Positions 41,546-51,500 of a DNA stretch of 64,000 bases are shown piece after piece. The DNA is taken from positions 124,001 through 188,000 of the forward strand of contig SCOE01000003.1 in NCBI GenBank assembly GCA_005503065.1. Reading direction: 5' to 3'. Below the pieces are notes generated by a model. It did not search any database. It was not told the origin of the DNA and saw nothing but the letters and a program-made list of their open reading frames with translations. A program made the translations under genes and the position numbers. The first letter of the stretch is position 1, and the number at the start of each line of letters is the position of its first letter. Source of the DNA: Comamonadaceae bacterium ALPHA2B (GTDB lineage: Bacteria; Pseudomonadota; Gammaproteobacteria; Burkholderiales; Burkholderiaceae_C).

Positions 41546-42939
41546 ACGCCACGCGCCCGCGAAGGCCCTGGCCCTGGAAGCGCGCGGCCGCCTGGCTGGC
41601 GCTGCTGGGGCCGCTCTTCTACCTGAGCTATGGCCTCGCCAACTGGTGGGCCGGCACGCGGGCGCAGGTGCCCTCGGTGGTGTTCGACTGGGAACGCGGC
41701 ATGCCCTTCTGGGCGTGGACGATCTTTCCCTACTGGTCGATCAACGCCTTCTACGCGCTGTCGCTCTTCCTCGGCCGCACGAAGCACCTCGTCGACCGGC
41801 ACGCGTTGCGGCTGCTCACGGCCACGGTGATCGCCTGCACCTGCTTCGTGCTGTGGCCACTGCACTTCAGCTTCGGCCAGCCGGCGGTGGAAGGGGCGCC
41901 GGCCTTCCTCTTCGACGCCCTGCGCGGCTTCGACCAGCCGTACAACCAGGCGCCCTCGCTGCATATCGCGCTGGCCGTGATCCTGTGGGACTGGTACCGC
42001 CGCCTCGTCACACCGCGCTGGGGCCGGTGGGTGCTGCACCTGTGGACGCTGGCGATCTGCGGCTCGGTGCTCACCACCTGGCAGCACCACTTCATCGACA
42101 TCCCCACCGGCGCCCTGCTGGGGCTGGTGTGCGTGTGGCTCTGGCCGCTGGAGCGCACGGTGGCGCTGCCGCGCGCCTGGCGCCCGACGCGCGATCCGCA
42201 GCGCTGGAAGCTCGCCGGCTTCTATGCGGCGGGCGCTGGCCTGTGCCTGGCCCTGGCGATCGGCCTGCACGGCGCTGCCCTGTGGCTGGCCTGGCCGGCG
42301 GCCTCGCTGGCGGTCGTCGCGCTCAACTACGTCGGCTTCGGTGCGCGCGGCTTCGGCATGGGCCGCGACGGGCGCATGCGCTGGAGCGCGAGCTGGCTGC
42401 TGGCGCCCTATCGTTTCGGCGCCTGGATCAACGCGCGCCTGTGGACGCGACGCCTGCCTGCGAGCGTCGAGGTCGCGCCCGGCCTGCGCCTGGGGCGCGT
42501 GCCCACCACGAACGAATGGCAGGCGGCCGGCCGGCCGCGCCTCGTCGGTCTGAGTGCGGAACTGCAGCTGCCGGCCGAGGCCGCCGCTGCGGGCCGCGCG
42601 CGCTGTGCGCCCCTGCTCGACCTGGTGGTGCCGAGCGCCACGCAACTGCGGCGCGCGGTGCTGCTGGTCGAAGCGCAGCGACGGGCAGGCGGCGGACACC
42701 AGGCGGTCTGGGTCTGCTGTGCATTGGGCTTTTCGCGCAGTGCGGCCGCGGTGGTAGGTTGGCTGCACCTGCACGGCGGCGCCGCCGATGCCACGGCCGC
42801 AGAAGCCCTGGTGCGCAGCGTGCGGCCGCAGATCGTGCTCAAGCCGGCCTGGCGCGCGCTGCTCGGGTCGCCGCCCGCTGCATCGGCGCCTGCACTAAGC
42901 TCCGCCCTCGGGAACGAGAAGGAGCAGGGCACCGCATGA
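41542..42939 (+). CDS. PAP2 phosphatase - dual-specificity phosphatase fusion, YnbD-like
   Basis: 465 residues. The N-terminal PAP2-type membrane phosphatase has SLHIALAV and WQHHFIDIPTGALLG (the S-x-H and H-x3-D motifs, about 140-200). The C-terminal cytosolic phosphatase has the CX5R loop CCALGFSRSAA (about 393-403), with Cys at the position where many enzymes have His before the catalytic Cys. Matches YnbD in layout. ATG overlaps the previous stop and its own stop overlaps the next start. Expected to remove phosphate from a lipid phosphate intermediate. Confidence 0.82.
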   Translation: MNATRPRRPWPWKRAAAWLALLGPLFYLSYGLANWWAGTRAQVPSVVFDWERGMPFWAWTIFPYWSINAFYALSLFLGRTKHLVDRHALRLLTATVIACTCFVLWPLHFSFGQPAVEGAPAFLFDALRGFDQPYNQAPSLHIALAVILWDWYRRLVTPRWGRWVLHLWTLAICGSVLTTWQHHFIDIPTGALLGLVCVWLWPLERTVALPRAWRPTRDPQRWKLAGFYAAGAGLCLALAIGLHGAALWLAWPAASLAVVALNYVGFGARGFGMGRDGRMRWSASWLLAPYRFGAWINARLWTRRLPASVEVAPGLRLGRVPTTNEWQAAGRPRLVGLSAELQLPAEAAAAGRARCAPLLDLVVPSATQLRRAVLLVEAQRRAGGGHQAVWVCCALGFSRSAAAVVGWLHLHGGAADATAAEALVRSVRPQIVLKPAWRALLGSPPAASAPALSSALGNEKEQGTA

Positions 42940-43370
42940 ACGAGAACGAACGCGCGCAGTGCGCGACCCTGGCCGCGCTGCTGCGCGCCGAGCACCTGGC
43001 CGGGTGGTGGGGCTTCGCGCTCGGCGTGATCGCCGCTGCGGTGCTGGCGCTGACGGTGCGCGCCCTCTCGATGACGGCCACCATGGGCTTCGGCGCAGTC
43101 GCGGTGCTCGGCGTGCTGGAGCGTTACTTCGCCTTCCGCCTGCGCTTCGACCAGCGGCTGTTCGAGTCGCTCGCGGCGGGCGCCCTGCCGTCCCTGCGCG
43201 CACTCGATGGCGCGCTTGCCGCACTGGGCTTGCGCGCCGTGCCCGAGTCGGAGCGCGCCCTCGCCGACCGCGTCGGGGGCACGCGCCAGCTGATGCAGCG
43301 CCACCTGATCGTGGTCGCCTGCCAGAGCGCGATGTTCCTGCTCGCCGTGATGACCGAGGACTTGAGATGA
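42936..43370 (+). CDS. Small membrane protein of the phospholipid cluster, 144 residues
   Basis: Two hydrophobic helices near the N-terminus (GWWGFALGVIAAAVLALTVRALS, MGFGAVAVLGVLERYFAF), a helical domain and one more hydrophobic segment at the end (LIVVACQSAMFLLAVM). Overlaps the PAP2 gene by ATGA. E. coli ynbABCD has no counterpart that I know. Function unknown, likely an accessory of the lipid enzymes. Confidence 0.65.
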   Translation: MNENERAQCATLAALLRAEHLAGWWGFALGVIAAAVLALTVRALSMTATMGFGAVAVLGVLERYFAFRLRFDQRLFESLAAGALPSLRALDGALAALGLRAVPESERALADRVGGTRQLMQRHLIVVACQSAMFLLAVMTEDLR

Positions 43371-43454
43371 AGCTCCCCCAAGCCGCTTCGCTGCGCTGGC
43401 CACCTGGTCCGGGTTGCGTCATGCGGGTGGCGCGCAGCGCCTTGGAAGACTGAT

Positions 43455-44216
43455 ATGAACGACGTCCTGGACTCCGATGCCCCACCGCCGCGCGTGATCG
43501 TGCGCCGCGTGCTGGCCTTCATCGCCGGCCGGCTGATCATCGGCATCGCGGCGCTGCTGACCGGCGTGCGCGCCATCTGGTCGGGCGCCACGCCGCGGGC
43601 CGAGCAGACCCTGTATTTCGCCAACCACACCAGCCACGGCGACTTCGTGCTGCTGTGGGCCACGCTGCCGCCGGACCTGCGCGCGATCACGCGCCCCGTG
43701 GCCGGGCAGGACTACTGGATGGCTTCGAAGCTGCGCCGCTTCATCGGCGAGGACGTGTTCAACGCCCTCATGATCCGCCGCGACGGCGGCAGCGACGGCC
43801 CGAACCCGGTGCAGCAGATGACCGATGCGCTGAAGGCCGGCGACTCGCTCATCATGTTCCCCGAGGGCACGCGCAACACGGGCGAGGACATCCTGCTGCC
43901 GCTCAAGAGCGGGCTGTTCCACATCGCCCGCTACCTGCAACAGGAAGACCTGCCGGTGCGGCTGGTGCCGGTGTGGATCGAGAACCTCAAGCGCGTGCTG
44001 CCCAAGGGGCAGCTGGTGCCGGTGCCGCTGGCCTGCTCGGTGCGATTCGGGGCGCCGCTGTCGCTGGGCGATGGCGAGGACAAGGCCGCCTTCCTGGCCC
44101 GCGCGCGCCAGGCCATGCTGGACCTGCGGCCCGAGTACGACCGCGAGGACGACATCGACGTGTCGAAGCCGGCCGTGGCCGTGCAGCCTGCCGCCGGCAC
44201 GGAGGGCGCGCCATGA
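43455..44216 (+). CDS. 1-acyl-glycerol-3-phosphate acyltransferase-like (PlsC family)
   Basis: 253 residues with NHTSHGD (NHx4D-type catalytic motif, about 55-61) and FPEGTR (about 135-140), one N-terminal membrane helix. Adds an acyl chain to a lysophosphatidate-like acceptor. In the extended ynb-type clusters this would supply the diacyl lipid used by the CdsA-like enzyme encoded directly after it (ATGA overlap). The 84-bp gap before it holds a GC-rich stretch with AAGCTCCCCCAAGCCGCTTCG, an intergenic motif I have often seen in Comamonadaceae. Confidence 0.82.
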   Translation: MNDVLDSDAPPPRVIVRRVLAFIAGRLIIGIAALLTGVRAIWSGATPRAEQTLYFANHTSHGDFVLLWATLPPDLRAITRPVAGQDYWMASKLRRFIGEDVFNALMIRRDGGSDGPNPVQQMTDALKAGDSLIMFPEGTRNTGEDILLPLKSGLFHIARYLQQEDLPVRLVPVWIENLKRVLPKGQLVPVPLACSVRFGAPLSLGDGEDKAAFLARARQAMLDLRPEYDREDDIDVSKPAVAVQPAAGTEGAP

Positions 44217-45160
44217 ACGCCTCGACCCAGACCACGCTGCAGCTCTTCGCCGGCGTGGCCGGCGTGCTGATCCTCGCCTCGGCCATCGGCGCGCTGCTCA
44301 AGTGGCGCGTGGCGCACGGGGCGCCGCATTCCGTCATCGACAACCTCAACGCCCGCGTCAACGCCTGGTGGATGATGGTGGCGGTCATCGGCATCGCCTT
44401 CGCGCTCGGCAAGGGCGGCGTGATCGTGCTGTTCTACCTGATCTCGTTCTACGCGCTGCGCGAGTTCATGAGCCTGAGCTACACGCGCCGCGGCGACCAC
44501 TTGGCCATCGCGGCGGCCTTCTACATCGCGCTGCCGGTGCAGTACTTCCTGGTGTGGATCGAGTGGTACGGCATGTTCGCGATCTTCATCCCGGTCGAGG
44601 CGTTCCTGATCCTGCCCATCCTCTCGGCCGTGGGCGGCGACACCAAGCGCTTCCTCGAACGCACGGCCAAGGTCCAGTGGGGGTTGATGGTGTGCGTGTT
44701 CTGCATCAGCCACGTGCCGGCGCTGCTCACGCTGAAGATCCCGGGCTTCGAGGGCCGCAACCTGCTGCTGATCGCCTTCCTGGTGATCGTGGTGCAGGGC
44801 AGCGACGTGCTGCAGTACGTGTGGGGCAAGCTCTTCGGCCGGCGCAAGGTGGCGCCGGAGCTGTCGCCGTCCAAGACCTGGGAAGGCCTGGTCGGCGGCG
44901 TCGCCAGCGCCACCGCGCTGGGCGCGGCGCTTTACTGGGCCACGCCCTTCACGCCCTGGCAGGCGGCGCTCATGGCCTTCATGATCTGCGTGATGGGCTT
45001 CTTCGGCGGGCTGGTGATGTCGGCCATCAAGCGCGACCGCGGCGTGAAGGACTGGGGCACCATGATCGAGGGCCACGGCGGCATGCTCGACCGGCTCGAT
45101 TCGGTGATCTTCGCGGCGCCGCTGTATTTCCATGCGCTGCATCACTGGTGGGTGCCTTGA
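44213..45160 (+). CDS. Phosphatidate cytidylyltransferase, CdsA-like (YnbB type)
   Basis: 315 residues, about eight membrane helices. The CDS signature is clear at the end: SPSKTWEGLVGG (about 222-233) and SAIKRDRGVKDWGTMIEGHGGMLDRLDSV (in parts about 265-293). It makes CDP-diacylglycerol or a related CDP-lipid that the YnbA-like enzyme at the start of the cluster could use. The essential housekeeping cdsA is normally in the rpsB-tsf-frr-uppS region, so this is probably a paralogue (YnbB-like). Confidence 0.85.
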   Translation: MNASTQTTLQLFAGVAGVLILASAIGALLKWRVAHGAPHSVIDNLNARVNAWWMMVAVIGIAFALGKGGVIVLFYLISFYALREFMSLSYTRRGDHLAIAAAFYIALPVQYFLVWIEWYGMFAIFIPVEAFLILPILSAVGGDTKRFLERTAKVQWGLMVCVFCISHVPALLTLKIPGFEGRNLLLIAFLVIVVQGSDVLQYVWGKLFGRRKVAPELSPSKTWEGLVGGVASATALGAALYWATPFTPWQAALMAFMICVMGFFGGLVMSAIKRDRGVKDWGTMIEGHGGMLDRLDSVIFAAPLYFHALHHWWVP

Positions 45161-45253
45161 ATCGACGGTGGCCCGCGGCACAGCCACTTGCTGCCCAGAC
45201 TGGCATTTTCCATCCACCGTGGTGGTGTGTGGTTGACCGGTCGCGCGCGTCCG

Positions 45254-45835
45254 CTACTTGGCAAGTGCCTTCAATGCCGTCTTGATGCCCTCGCTCACGC
45301 CCACGTCCCTGGGCAGGGTCTTCAGCGCGGCGGCCGCTTCCTTGTCGCTGTAGCCCAGCGCCACCAAGGCCTGCAGGATGTCTGCCTGGGTCTCGCCGGC
45401 AGGCTGGATCATGGAGCCGGCGGCGTTCACGGCGTCGCCCAGCTTGCCCTTGAGTTCAAGCAGCAGACGCTCGGCCGTCTTCTTGCCAATGCCGGGAATC
45501 TTCACGAGCCGACCCGGCTCCTGCAGCGCGATGGCCTGAGCCAGTTCATCCACGCTCAGGCCCGACAGGACGCCCAGAGCCGTGCGCGGCCCCACCCCGG
45601 CCACCTTGATCAATTGCCGGAAGGCCGCTCGCTCGTCGGCGGACGCAAAGCCGTAGAGAATCTGCGCATCCTCGCGCACGACGAAGTGCGTGAGCAGCGA
45701 GACCTTCGCCCCCACCTGCGGCAGGTTGTAGAAGGTGCTCATCGGCACGTCCACTTCGTAGCCCACGCCGCCGCAATCGATCACGATCTGGGGCGGGTTG
45801 CGCTCGGCCAGTATTCCAGTGAGTTTTCCTATCAT
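45254..45835 (-). CDS. ruvA: Holliday junction DNA-binding protein RuvA
   Basis: 193 residues, full length: [11 protein letters not shown] start, two helix-hairpin-helix motifs ([16 protein letters not shown] and [19 protein letters not shown]) and the C-terminal domain that binds RuvB ([16 protein letters not shown]). ATG 45835. Tetrameric junction clamp for RuvB. Confidence 0.96.
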   Translation of the reverse strand: MIGKLTGILAERNPPQIVIDCGGVGYEVDVPMSTFYNLPQVGAKVSLLTHFVVREDAQILYGFASADERAAFRQLIKVAGVGPRTALGVLSGLSVDELAQAIALQEPGRLVKIPGIGKKTAERLLLELKGKLGDAVNAAGSMIQPAGETQADILQALVALGYSDKEAAAALKTLPRDVGVSEGIKTALKALAK

Positions 45836-45883
45836 GGGTGTCTTGCCGATCCTTCGAATCCATCTGCCAGAGAAATAAGCCGC

Positions 45884-46825
45884 GTGATTCTCCGCCACAC
45901 CTTCACCCCTCCCAACAACACCCGCCTGTCCCACCTGTGCGGCCCGCTGGATGCCCACCTGCGACAGATCGAGGACGCACTGGGCGTGAAGATCGCCCAT
46001 CGGCATGAGGCCTTCAAGGTCGACGGGCCCAAGGCCAAGGCAGAGCGGGCCATGGAAACGCTGCAGGCGCTCTACGAGATCGCGCAGCGGCCAATCGACG
46101 CGGCGGTGGTGCAGCTCACGCTGGCAGGCGACAGCAGCATGGCCGAGGACGGGGATGGCGCGATGACGCTCGCCACCCGGCGCGCCAACCTGCGTGCGCG
46201 CACGCCCAACCAGAGCGTCTACCTCGACAACATTGCGAACCACGACATCACCTTCGGCATCGGCCCGGCCGGCACGGGCAAGACCTACCTGGCCGTCGCC
46301 TGCGCGGTCGACGCGCTGGAGCGTTCGGCCGTGCAGCGCATCGTGCTCACCCGCCCGGCCGTCGAGGCGGGTGAGCGCCTGGGCTTCCTGCCGGGCGACC
46401 TGACGCAGAAGGTCGACCCGTACCTGCGGCCGCTGTACGACGCGCTCTACGACCTGATGGGCTTCGAGAAGGTGGCCAAGGCCTTCGAGCGCAATGCGCT
46501 GGAGATCGCACCGCTGGCCTTCATGCGGGGGCGCACGCTGAACAACGCCTTCGTCATCCTCGACGAAGCGCAGAACACCACGCCCGAGCAGATGAAGATG
46601 TTCCTCACGCGCATCGGCTTCGGCAGCAAGTGCGTGGTGACGGGCGACGTGAGCCAGATCGATCTGCCCAAGCAGCAGACCAGCGGGCTGATCGATGCCG
46701 AGCGGGTGCTCAAGCGCGTGCAGGGGCTGGCGTTCACGCACTTCAACAGCAGCGACGTGGTGCGGCACCCCCTGGTGGCACGCATCGTGGATGCCTACGA
46801 CGCCAATGGCAAGCGAGCACGTTGA
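45884..46825 (+). CDS. PhoH-like ATPase (YbeZ type)
   Basis: 313 residues. An N-terminal KH-like part ([20 protein letters not shown]) is followed by the PhoH domain with Walker [14 protein letters not shown] (about 127-139), [20 protein letters not shown] and Walker [10 protein letters not shown] (about 222-230). GTG start at 45884, divergent from ruvA. Adjacent to ybeY, as in most Proteobacteria, where the pair acts in rRNA maturation and RNA quality control. Confidence 0.9.
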   Translation: MILRHTFTPPNNTRLSHLCGPLDAHLRQIEDALGVKIAHRHEAFKVDGPKAKAERAMETLQALYEIAQRPIDAAVVQLTLAGDSSMAEDGDGAMTLATRRANLRARTPNQSVYLDNIANHDITFGIGPAGTGKTYLAVACAVDALERSAVQRIVLTRPAVEAGERLGFLPGDLTQKVDPYLRPLYDALYDLMGFEKVAKAFERNALEIAPLAFMRGRTLNNAFVILDEAQNTTPEQMKMFLTRIGFGSKCVVTGDVSQIDLPKQQTSGLIDAERVLKRVQGLAFTHFNSSDVVRHPLVARIVDAYDANGKRAR

Positions 46826-46832
46826 GGTGGTC

Positions 46833-46880
46833 GCTATGGAATGGATAGCAAGCAGCGCACGCCGGATGGGCGCCGCGGCC
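46833..46880. repeat. Dispersed palindromic repeat, copy E (diverged)
   Basis: GCTATGGAATGGATAGC followed by AGCGCACGCC...GGGCGCCG resembles the reverse of copy D (GCTATGAAAAAGATAGC...GGCGCCCG). It lies in the gap between phoH-like and ybeY. Confidence 0.4.
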
Positions 46881-46908
46881 CTTTGCGGCACGAAGACTTG
46901 CTGACGCC

Positions 46909-47370
46909 ATGAGGCTGCCCCAGCTTTCGCTGTCCCTGCAGTTCGGCCGCTTCGAGGGCGTCGCCCGGCATCGTGCCGCGCTGCCGCGGCACCGCGTGGC
47001 GCGCTGCATACGCCATGCGCTGGCGCTGCCCGGCGAACTGACGGTGCGCATCGTCGACGCCGAGGAAGGCCAGCGCCTGAACCGCGAGTTCCGCGGCAAG
47101 GACTACGCCACCAACGTGCTGACCTTCGACTACACGCAGTCGCCCGTGGTCATGGCCGACCTCGTCCTGTGCGCGCCCGTGGTCGCGCACGAGGCGAAGG
47201 AGTTGCGCGCCACGCTGGCCGACCATTACGCCCACCTGCTGGTGCACGGCACGCTGCATGCCCAGGGCTGGGACCACGAGACCGGCGAGGCCGACGCCGA
47301 GGCCATGGAAGCGCGCGAGATCGAGATCCTCGCCGGCCTGGGCGTGCGCAACCCCTATCGCCGCCGCTGA
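46909..47370 (+). CDS. ybeY: Endoribonuclease YbeY
   Basis: 153 residues with the metal motif [16 protein letters not shown] (three His, about 108-122) and [11 protein letters not shown]-like [17 protein letters not shown]. Acts in 16S rRNA 3'-end maturation. In operon with the PhoH-like gene. Confidence 0.94.
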   Translation: MRLPQLSLSLQFGRFEGVARHRAALPRHRVARCIRHALALPGELTVRIVDAEEGQRLNREFRGKDYATNVLTFDYTQSPVVMADLVLCAPVVAHEAKELRATLADHYAHLLVHGTLHAQGWDHETGEADAEAMEAREIEILAGLGVRNPYRRR

Positions 47371-47410
47371 GCGCCCCGACGCCGCGCGATATACGCGGTG
47401 GCAACAAGCA

Positions 47411-47462
47411 GAATCGGGCTGCAGCGCCCGTCCTGCTTGAGGATGCAGCTATGAAATCTGCA
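47411..47462. repeat. Dispersed palindromic repeat, copy A, overlapping the end of dtd
   Basis: AATCGGGCTGCAGCGCCCGT and GCAGCTATGAAATCTGC. It includes the stop codon and last codons of dtd (47449 onward), so this insertion defines the C-terminal residues QIS. Confidence 0.6.
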
Positions 47463-47889
47463 GCGGAATGGTGACCGGCCCGTCGTTCACCAGATGGACC
47501 TTCATGTCGGCCGCGAAGATGCCCGTCGCCACCTCGGAATGCGCCGCGCGGGCCTGGGCCACGAAGAGCTCGTAGAGCCGGCGGCCCTCGTCGGGTGGCG
47601 CCGCGCCGGTGAAGCTGGGCCGGTTGCCGCCGCTCACGTCGGCCGCGAGCGTGAACTGGCTGACCAGCAGCAGGCCGCCGCCGACATCCTGCACGCTGCG
47701 GTTCATCTTCCCGGCGTCATCCGAAAAGATGCGCAGCTTCAGGATCTTGGCCAGCAGGCGTCCGCCGGTGGCCTCGGTGTCCCCGCGCTCGGCGCACACC
47801 AGCACCAGCAAGCCATGGCCGATGCGCCCGACCACATTGCCGCCGACCTCCACGCGCGCCTCGCTCACGCGCTGCAGCACGGCCTTCAT
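47449..47889 (-). CDS. dtd: D-aminoacyl-tRNA deacylase
   Basis: 146 residues; start [13 protein letters not shown], the conserved SQFTLAAD and the cross-subunit NDGPVTIPL loop are present. Removes D-amino acids (and glycine from tRNA-Ala) after mischarging. Its ATG overlaps the stop of the upstream CDF gene (TCAT on the + strand at 47886-47889). Confidence 0.95.
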   Translation of the reverse strand: MKAVLQRVSEARVEVGGNVVGRIGHGLLVLVCAERGDTEATGGRLLAKILKLRIFSDDAGKMNRSVQDVGGGLLLVSQFTLAADVSGGNRPSFTGAAPPDEGRRLYELFVAQARAAHSEVATGIFAADMKVHLVNDGPVTIPLQIS

Positions 47890-48821
47890 GCCGAGCCTCC
47901 ACCGGCCGCCTCGGTCCCCGGATGGCCGTCGAGCTGCACAGCGCGCGCCTCCATGGTCAGGGGCAGCAATTGCAGCGTGACGCGCAGGCCCGGCACGGCG
48001 TCCATCAGCGCCTGCTCCACGCCGTCGCGCAGCGCCGCCGCGCGCTGCAGGGACCAATCGCCTGGTACGTGCATGTGCAGGTCGGCGAAGCGGCGCTGCC
48101 CGGCGCGGCGCGTGACGATGTCGTCGAAGCGCAGCTGCGGCCCCTCGGGCACGCGGGCCACGAAGCGCGCGAGTGCGGCGTGCAGGGCCTCCTGCGCCTC
48201 CGCCTCCAGCGCCTGATCCATCAGGCCCTGGCTCGACCGCCACACGAGGTGCGCGCCCTCGCGCACGATGTTCAGCGCCACGCCCAGCGCCAGCACCGAA
48301 TCCAGCCACAGCCAGCCGGTGGCCAGCACGGCCAGCAGCCCGACGACCACGGCGGCCGAGGTCCACACATCCGCCATCAGGTGGCGGCCATCGGCCTCCA
48401 GCGCGATCGAGCGATGCACCTTGGCCGCACGGAAGAGCATGAAGGCCAGACCGGCGTTGAAGGCGGAACTGAGCACCGACAGCGCCAGGCCCCAGCCCAA
48501 CTGCTCCAGCGGGTGGGGATGGATCAGCCGGTCGACGGCAGCCCAACCGATCGCCACGGCGGCGCCAATGATCAGGATGCCCTCGAAGCCCGACGAGAAG
48601 TATTCGGCCTTGTGGTGGCCATACGGATGCTCGTCGTCGGCCGGCCGCGTGGCAATGGTCACCATGCCGAGCGCGAACACCGCGCTCGCCAGATTGACGA
48701 AGGATTCCATCGCGTCGGAGATCAGGCCCATCGAATGCGTGATGTAGCCGGCCCAGCCCTTGAGCAGGATGGTGACGAGGGCCACGAGCACCGACAGGCG
48801 CAGCAGCGCCTTCGGGCTCAT
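47886..48821 (-). CDS. Cation diffusion facilitator (FieF-like)
   Basis: 311 residues with about six membrane helices. Metal site motifs: DAMESFVN (helix II) and HLMADVWTS (helix V), and the [13 protein letters not shown] loop. A cytosolic C-terminal domain follows ([20 protein letters not shown]). Divalent metal/proton exporter; metal not predicted. Overlaps dtd by 4 bp and lacks the His-rich loop of the DmeF-type protein. Confidence 0.85.
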   Translation of the reverse strand: MSPKALLRLSVLVALVTILLKGWAGYITHSMGLISDAMESFVNLASAVFALGMVTIATRPADDEHPYGHHKAEYFSSGFEGILIIGAAVAIGWAAVDRLIHPHPLEQLGWGLALSVLSSAFNAGLAFMLFRAAKVHRSIALEADGRHLMADVWTSAAVVVGLLAVLATGWLWLDSVLALGVALNIVREGAHLVWRSSQGLMDQALEAEAQEALHAALARFVARVPEGPQLRFDDIVTRRAGQRRFADLHMHVPGDWSLQRAAALRDGVEQALMDAVPGLRVTLQLLPLTMEARAVQLDGHPGTEAAGGGSA

Positions 48822-48963
48822 GGAAGCGCGCGGGGTGGGCGAAGGATCGGATGGCAAGGCAGGCAGGGCGACGAGGGCGGGCGGCGGATTATCCGGCCCG
48901 GGCACACCGCCAGGACGCCTCGCGTACCATTGCGCCCCTCTCGGCTTCCCCTGGAGACACTGC

Positions 48964-49485
48964 ATGTCTTTCCGCCCGACGCCCGGCCTCGCCGTCTGCG
49001 CGATGGCTCTGGCCAGTGCGACGGCCGGGGCGCAGACCGCGCCCGCTGCCGCCACCGTGCCCCCCGCGCCCACGGCGACCACGCCAGCACCCGCGGCCGA
49101 CGCGCATGCCGGCTTCATCAAATCCGTGCGGGGCGAGGTCCACGTGCTCAGTGCCGGCGGCGACGCGCGCCTGGCCCGGCCGGGCGACCGCGTCTCGCCC
49201 ATCGATCGAATTTCCACCGGCGCGGCCAGCGCCGCCAGCGTGGTGCTGCGCGACGGGACGGCGCTGGTCCTTGGTCCCGATTCGCGGCTGGACCTCAAGC
49301 AGTTCCATTTCGACTCGACCACGCAGGACGGCGGGCTGCTCGTCTCGCTGCTGCGCGGATCGCTGCGCATGGTCAGCGGCCTGATCGGCAAGACCAACCC
49401 CGACGCGGTGCGGGTGGACACGCAGACCGCCACCATCGGCATCCGCGGCACGGACTTCATCGTCACGGCCGACGCCCAGCCGTGA
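48964..49485 (+). CDS. FecR-domain periplasmic protein
   Basis: 173 residues. Signal peptide cleaved near AGA-Q, an Ala/Pro/Thr-rich spacer, then a FecR-like domain (VRGEVHVLSAGGDARLARPGDRV, GTALVLGPDSRLDL, VRVDTQTATIGIRGTDFIV). It is exported here, so it is not the anti-sigma FecR but the envelope form, and it is paired with an OmpA-type lipoprotein gene (TGATG overlap). Confidence 0.82.
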   Translation: MSFRPTPGLAVCAMALASATAGAQTAPAAATVPPAPTATTPAPAADAHAGFIKSVRGEVHVLSAGGDARLARPGDRVSPIDRISTGAASAASVVLRDGTALVLGPDSRLDLKQFHFDSTTQDGGLLVSLLRGSLRMVSGLIGKTNPDAVRVDTQTATIGIRGTDFIVTADAQP

Positions 49486-50096
49486 TGACGATCCGCCGCC
49501 GAATCGCTCTCGCCGCGGGCAGCGCACTCGCCGCGCTGCTGGCCGCCTGTTCGACGCCCGCCACACGCGTGGTGCTGCTGCCGCAAGCCGACGGCCGGCC
49601 GTCCGCCGTGGTGGTGCGGGCCCAGGGCGGCGAGCAGACGCTGGACAAGCCCTACCAGCGCGCGACCGCCCCCGTCGGCGCCACCGGCGCGCCGGTGGTC
49701 GACGCGGCCGACCCGGCCCAGGTGCGCAAGGACAACGCCACCCTGTTCGACCTGATGCCACCGGGACCGCAGCGCTACACGGTGTACTTCGACGCCGGCG
49801 GCACGGTGCTGACCGAAGCCTCCCAACGCACGGTCCAGGAGATGCTGGCCGCCGCCGCGGCGCGGCCGGGCGCCGACATCGTGGTCACCGGCCATACCGA
49901 CACGGTCGGCACCGGTGCGCAGAACGACCAGCTTTCGCGCCGCCGTGCCGAGGAGTTGCGACAGCTCCTGATCCAGCGCGGCTTCCCGGGCCAGCGCATC
50001 GAGGCGGCGGGCCGGGGCGAACGCGACCTGGCCGTGCCGACAGCCGACGAGGTCGATGAGCCGCGTAACCGGCGGGTGACGATCGAGGTGCGCTGA
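49485..50096 (+). CDS. OmpA-family lipoprotein
   Basis: 203 residues; lipobox LLAACS (about 19-24). The C-terminal OmpA-like peptidoglycan-binding domain has VYFDAGGTVLTEAS, VTGHTDTVGTGAQNDQLSRRRAEEL and the NRRVTIEVR end. Anchors the outer membrane to peptidoglycan. ATG 49485 sits in TGATG with the upstream stop. Confidence 0.86.
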   Translation: MTIRRRIALAAGSALAALLAACSTPATRVVLLPQADGRPSAVVVRAQGGEQTLDKPYQRATAPVGATGAPVVDAADPAQVRKDNATLFDLMPPGPQRYTVYFDAGGTVLTEASQRTVQEMLAAAAARPGADIVVTGHTDTVGTGAQNDQLSRRRAEELRQLLIQRGFPGQRIEAAGRGERDLAVPTADEVDEPRNRRVTIEVR

Positions 50097-50105
50097 GCCG
50101 ACGAG

Positions 50106-51338
50106 TCAGGCCAGGTGCACGCGCGCGAACTTGCGCTTGCCCACCTGCACCACGTAGCTGCCGGCGCCCAGCTTGAGCCCCTTGTCGCTCACCACGGCCG
50201 AGTCGACGCGCACGCCGCCGCCGTCGATCAGGCGGTTGCCCTCCGAAGTCGACGGGGCGAGGTTGGCCTGCTTGAGCAATTGGGCGATGCCCAGCGGCGC
50301 GCCCGAGAGCGTCACTTCGGGAATCTCGTCCGGCACGCCACCCTTGCTGCGGTGGATGAAATCCTGCTCGGCCGCCTCGGCCGCCTGCGCGCTGTGGAAG
50401 CGCGCCGTCAGTTCCTTGGCGAGCAGCACCTTGGCGTCCTTGGGGTTGCGTCCGGCCGCCACCTCGGCCTTGAGCGCGGCGATCTCTTCCAGCGAGCGGA
50501 AGGACAGCAGCGTGTACCACTTCCACATCAGCTCGTCGGAGATCGACAGCGTCTTGGCGAACATGCTGTTCGCGTCCTCGCTGATGCCGATGTAGTTGTT
50601 CTTGCTCTTGGACATCTTCTCGACGCCGTCGAGCCCCTCCAGCAGCGGCATCGTCAGGATGCACTGCGGCTCCTGGCCGTACTCCTGCTGCAGGTGCCGG
50701 CCCACCAGCAGGTTGAACTTCTGGTCGGTGCCGCCCAGCTCGAGATCGCTCTTGAGCGCCACCGAGTCGTAGCCCTGCATCAGCGGGTAGAGGAATTCGT
50801 GGACCGAGATCGACTGGCCGGCCTTGAAGCGCTTGTTGAAGTCGTCGCGCTCCATCATGCGGGCCACCGTGTATTTGGCCGCCAGCTGGATCATGCCGCG
50901 CGCGCCCAGCGGGTCGCTCCACTCGGAGTTGTAGCGGATCTCGGTCTTCGATTCGTCCAGCACCAGCTTGGCCTGGGCGAAGTAGGTCTCGGCGTTGGCG
51001 CGGATCTGCTCGGCCGTGAGCGGCGGGCGCGTGCTGTTGCGGCCGGACGGATCGCCGATCAGGCTGGTGAAGTCGCCGATCAGGAAGATCACCGTGTGCC
51101 CCAGGTCCTGGAGCTGGCGCATCTTGTTGAGCACCACGGTGTGGCCGAAGTGGATGTCCGGGGCCGTCGGGTCCAGCCCGAGCTTGATGCGCAGCGGCTG
51201 GCCGGTGGCCTCGGCGCGCTGGAGCTTCTTGACCCACTCGTCCTGCGGCAGCAACTCGTCGGCGCCGCGGAGGGAAATTTCCAGGGCTCGTCCTACACGA
51301 TCTGACGGCGGCTGACCAGTAACAAACTCGGGATTCAT
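50106..51338 (-). CDS. tyrS: Tyrosyl-tRNA synthetase
   Basis: 410 residues: class I motifs HFGHT (HIGH, about 63-67) and KMSKSKNN (KMSKS, about 244-251), plus an S4 domain at the C-terminus ([20 protein letters not shown]). The length and motif context suit the TyrZ-like branch common in betaproteobacteria. Confidence 0.95.
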   Translation of the reverse strand: MNPEFVTGQPPSDRVGRALEISLRGADELLPQDEWVKKLQRAEATGQPLRIKLGLDPTAPDIHFGHTVVLNKMRQLQDLGHTVIFLIGDFTSLIGDPSGRNSTRPPLTAEQIRANAETYFAQAKLVLDESKTEIRYNSEWSDPLGARGMIQLAAKYTVARMMERDDFNKRFKAGQSISVHEFLYPLMQGYDSVALKSDLELGGTDQKFNLLVGRHLQQEYGQEPQCILTMPLLEGLDGVEKMSKSKNNYIGISEDANSMFAKTLSISDELMWKWYTLLSFRSLEEIAALKAEVAAGRNPKDAKVLLAKELTARFHSAQAAEAAEQDFIHRSKGGVPDEIPEVTLSGAPLGIAQLLKQANLAPSTSEGNRLIDGGGVRVDSAVVSDKGLKLGAGSYVVQVGKRKFARVHLA

Positions 51339-51500
51339 TGGATTTTTTGGGGGGAAAGCAACGGCCGAAAGCTATACTCCAGCCGGTTTCTTGAGCGCTG
51401 CATTCTAAGCGCCGCTCCTTTTTCGCCCCGCCTGAAGACCTTCGTTGGCCCGCAAATTGCTGGCACAGGCGGTCGCCGAACCCGAGCTGGATTTTCTGAG

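Noticed and set aside
47922-50096. Plus-strand frame of 724 codons ending in an OmpA domain
   Set aside because: The upstream part is antisense to the CDF transporter and out of frame with the FecR gene; the real lipoprotein begins at 49485 with a lipobox.
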